From assembly GCA_963710645.1 (NCBI GenBank), contig CAVQBD010000009.1:1426001-1490000 (forward strand): 64,000 nt of DNA, in the 5' to 3' direction. Below the pieces are notes generated by a model. The model did not search any database, was not told the origin of the DNA, and worked only from the letters and a program-made list of their open reading frames with translations. The translations under genes were made by a program, and so were the position numbers. The stretch comes from FEB-10 sp963710645 (GTDB lineage Bacteria; Acidobacteriota; Thermoanaerobaculia; Thermoanaerobaculales; Sulfomarinibacteraceae). How positions within the stretch are numbered: position 1 is the stretch's first letter; every line of letters begins with the position of its first letter. Shown here in pieces: positions 62,084 through 64,000 of the stretch.

Positions 62084-63828
62084 AGGTTCCCCGCGAAAAT
62101 CTCGGCGTCGACCGAGGCCAGCACATCGCGCTGCAATCTGCCCTCGATTTCCTGCGGATAGCGCGTGTAGTAGTGGTCGCGCACCTCGGTGCGAGCCTCC
62201 TCGTAGGAGAGCAACTCCGGGTCTTTGATCTCCTCCACCAACACGAGCACGTAGCCAGGCTGGTCGTAGTTCAGATTGGAGACATCGTAATTCTCCAGCA
62301 GCATGGGCTCGCTGAGCTCGCCCTCATCCATCCGGGCGAGGGCGTTCTGGATGCGGGGCCCCGCCCAGAGTCCGAATCCGTTGAGTCTCACGAAGCCGAT
62401 ATCGCCGCCGCGGACCGCACTCTCATCATCCGAGTACCGCCGCGCAGCCTCGGCCATGTCGAGCGAGCCGGCTCGGACCTTTGCTGCGATGGCCGCCAAC
62501 TCCTCGTAAGCGTTATACGGCCGGTCGACATCTTCGAAGGAGCTGACGATGATCCGCAAACGGTGGAGTTTTGGCGTCTGGAATCGGAGGTAGTTGGCGT
62601 CCCAGTGGGCGTTGAGGGTGCCGTCGGCCTCGAGCTCCTGGTAGATTGCATCCAGCCTCCGCTCCCGGGCATACTCGTAGCGTGCCTGGCGGAGGGCCTG
62701 GTCGATTCTCGCCGCGACCTCGGGCCTGTCGGCCATTCCCTCCTGCTCCGCCTTCCACAAGTGCAGCCGCGCAGTCGCTGCGCTGTGGAACCAGGTGGAT
62801 GCAGGAGTGATCCTGGCCTCGATGAACCGCGTCTGACGCTTATACCGGCGGATGTCCGCCTCGCGCAAAACAAAGTCGTCGATAGCGAGGAGCTCCGCGT
62901 TGTCGTTCGCCTCTTCATCGCCGATCAGTTCCGGGTGGTAGCGCGCCCCACTCTCTTCGAGGAGGTCTTCGAAGACCTCGGCGGTGAGACGCTCCCGTTC
63001 CAGCGTCTCGAGGCGACGGAAGAGGCGGCCGCGGGCTTCTTCATAGGTCACCTCCGCCGCTGGGATGAAATCGTCGAGACGGAAGATATGATAGCCCACC
63101 GGCGTTGCCACCGGGTCGCTGATCTCGCCGGGTTCGAGGTTCCATACGATCTCTTCCAGGGCGGGGTCGAGAGCGCCACGGTCCAGCCGTCCGATGAGCC
63201 CGTGCAGGTGGGCGGTGTCCGAATCGGAGAGCTCCTTTGCCAAGTCGCCGAAGTTCGCCCCGTTGCGCAACTCCTCGACCAGCAGCTCCATTTCGGCTCT
63301 GGCGGCGTTTCGGTCCGCATCGGAGGCGTCGCGGCTGACCCTGCGAAAGATATGGCGAAGGCGGATCTGGTCCTCGTTGCCGAACTCGTCTTTGTGCTCC
63401 TCATAATAGGCGCGAACCTGATCCTCGGAAATGCTGATCTGCTTGGTGATGGCTTCTTCCTCGAACGCCTCCGCCAGCACCTTTCCGCGCACCTGCTCCA
63501 GGCGTTCCTCCAGCACGGCGTCGCCAGACGTCGCCTCGGTTTCCGCAATCAGCGCTTCGCGGGCAACCAGATTCTCCAATTTGATACGGCGCCACTCCTC
63601 GAGCGTCTGTCCCTTGGGCGGGCGCCGCCGCTCCTCGGGGAGGTTCAGGATATAGGCCTCGAGGTCGGCACGGGTCACATCGCCGGCGTTGGAGCGGGCC
63701 ACGACATCGCCTTGATCGTCGGCAGTGCAGCCGGCCAGGGAGGTCAGCCCGATGAGTGCGAGCGCCAGTAAGGATCCACCACGACGACGAGGACGTGGTG
63801 CGAGGTTCCGGTGTGGGGAGTGGTTCAC
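62080..63828 (-). CDS. Parvulin-type peptidyl-prolyl isomerase lipoprotein, two domains
   Basis: A 582-residue envelope chaperone of the PpiC/SurA/PrsA type. The signal peptide ends with lipobox LAGC (Cys34). An N-terminal SurA-like helical region is followed by a parvulin domain (about 170-280: IRLRHIFRRVSRDASDADRN...NFGDLAKELSDSD...YHIFRLDDF). A second, diverged parvulin-like domain (about 420-540: LRIIVSSFEDV...MAEAARRYSDDESAVRGGDIGFV...PGYVLVLVEE) follows. GTG 63828 is preceded by AGGAGA. It overlaps the sulfatase-like lipoprotein gene by 4 bases, so the two are co-expressed. Confidence 0.87.
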   Translation of the reverse strand: MNHSPHRNLAPRPRRRGGSLLALALIGLTSLAGCTADDQGDVVARSNAGDVTRADLEAYILNLPEERRRPPKGQTLEEWRRIKLENLVAREALIAETEATSGDAVLEERLEQVRGKVLAEAFEEEAITKQISISEDQVRAYYEEHKDEFGNEDQIRLRHIFRRVSRDASDADRNAARAEMELLVEELRNGANFGDLAKELSDSDTAHLHGLIGRLDRGALDPALEEIVWNLEPGEISDPVATPVGYHIFRLDDFIPAAEVTYEEARGRLFRRLETLERERLTAEVFEDLLEESGARYHPELIGDEEANDNAELLAIDDFVLREADIRRYKRQTRFIEARITPASTWFHSAATARLHLWKAEQEGMADRPEVAARIDQALRQARYEYARERRLDAIYQELEADGTLNAHWDANYLRFQTPKLHRLRIIVSSFEDVDRPYNAYEELAAIAAKVRAGSLDMAEAARRYSDDESAVRGGDIGFVRLNGFGLWAGPRIQNALARMDEGELSEPMLLENYDVSNLNYDQPGYVLVLVEEIKDPELLSYEEARTEVRDHYYTRYPQEIEGRLQRDVLASVDAEIFAGNL

Positions 63829-63910
63829 GGTGGTGGTTCTCCTGTGGAGTCGGTCGTCCGGAGGGTTTTCGGCCGACGCGATCCCCGGGCCGCGGCCGAC
63901 GGCATCGGGG

Positions 63911-63916
63911 ATTATA
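63911..63916 (-). promoter_or_regulatory. -10 element of the parvulin/sulfatase-like operon
   Basis: On the minus strand TGT-TATAAT is a near-perfect extended -10, about 80 bases upstream of GTG 63828. No clear -35 is visible, as expected for an extended -10 promoter. Confidence 0.6.
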
Positions 63917-64000
63917 ACAACGCGGGGAGCGGTTACCCCGCCCCCCGCGCTGATGTGCTGGATTGATGATGTTTTACTGGATGTTAATCGACTGCAGTTC
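63917..64000. other. Upstream intergenic tail, no gene seen
   Basis: CGCGGGGAGCGG...CCGCCCCCCGCG (63921-63949) can form an imperfect GC hairpin just upstream of the TATAAT. No coding frame is supported to the window end. Confidence 0.4.

Overview
This window is GC-rich (low-to-mid 60s percent by eye) DNA from a Gram-negative bacterium: it encodes an outer-membrane porin, several signal-peptide lipoproteins, a full Pho/Pst system and two sigma-54 response regulators. Gene content and style (TPR-linked transglutaminase and sulfatase-like proteins, large Pst permeases, abundant intergenic repeats) fit Acidobacteriota, perhaps the Thermoanaerobaculia. That placement is inference; no rRNA or tRNA gene was seen to anchor it.

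Bases 1-16140 form a phosphate island. It holds two PstS-type binding proteins, a porin, PstC (split by an apparent one-base frameshift), PstA, PstB, PhoU, a PhoB/PhoR pair, then on the minus strand a second PhoU-like protein with a Na/Pi cotransporter and a PiT permease carrying a PhoU-like tail, and finally a lipid kinase. Tandem 11-bp repeats that look like Pho boxes precede the porin and pstS, and a reversed pair precedes the Na/Pi cotransporter. Bases 16221-17766 hold an ECF sigma factor, a zinc-finger anti-sigma factor and a Spy-like periplasmic protein. Bases 18021-24307 are housekeeping genes: rplU, rpmA, obgE, nadD, rsfS, rlmH, a DksA/TraR protein, holA and a sigma-54 regulator.

Bases 24407-44741 mix manC, a HAD hydrolase, two very large TPR/DUF3857/transglutaminase paralogues (the second without the catalytic Cys), rsgA, a divergent pair made of a class III cyclase-like protein and a cNMP-binding/PATAN protein, and a PDZ-histidine kinase with its sigma-54 regulator. 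Bases 44977-51228 contain mnmA, a zinc-ribbon protein, a SMUG1-type glycosylase, an ECF sigma factor, a ferritin-like protein, a dynamin-like GTPase and a LOG-family protein. Bases 51185-63828 contain a multi-membrane-span protein with extracytoplasmic beta domains, a flavin oxidoreductase with a membrane partner, a pantothenate operon (Rossmann/DUF2520-like gene, panB, panC, panD), a sulfatase-like TPR lipoprotein and a double-parvulin lipoprotein.

The longer intergenic gaps are filled with dispersed repeats: long hairpins whose stems vary in a compensated way around a conserved bulge, a 67-bp palindrome-bounded element, a 97-bp unit in inverted copies 17 kb apart, and heptanucleotide microsatellites. 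Many starts have a -10-like TANNNT box ending about 7-10 bases before the start codon, which suggests leaderless mRNAs. The most interesting leads are the cyclase/cNMP-receptor pair, the hairpin repeat family, the leaderless-promoter pattern and the non-canonical reductase candidate in the pan operon.
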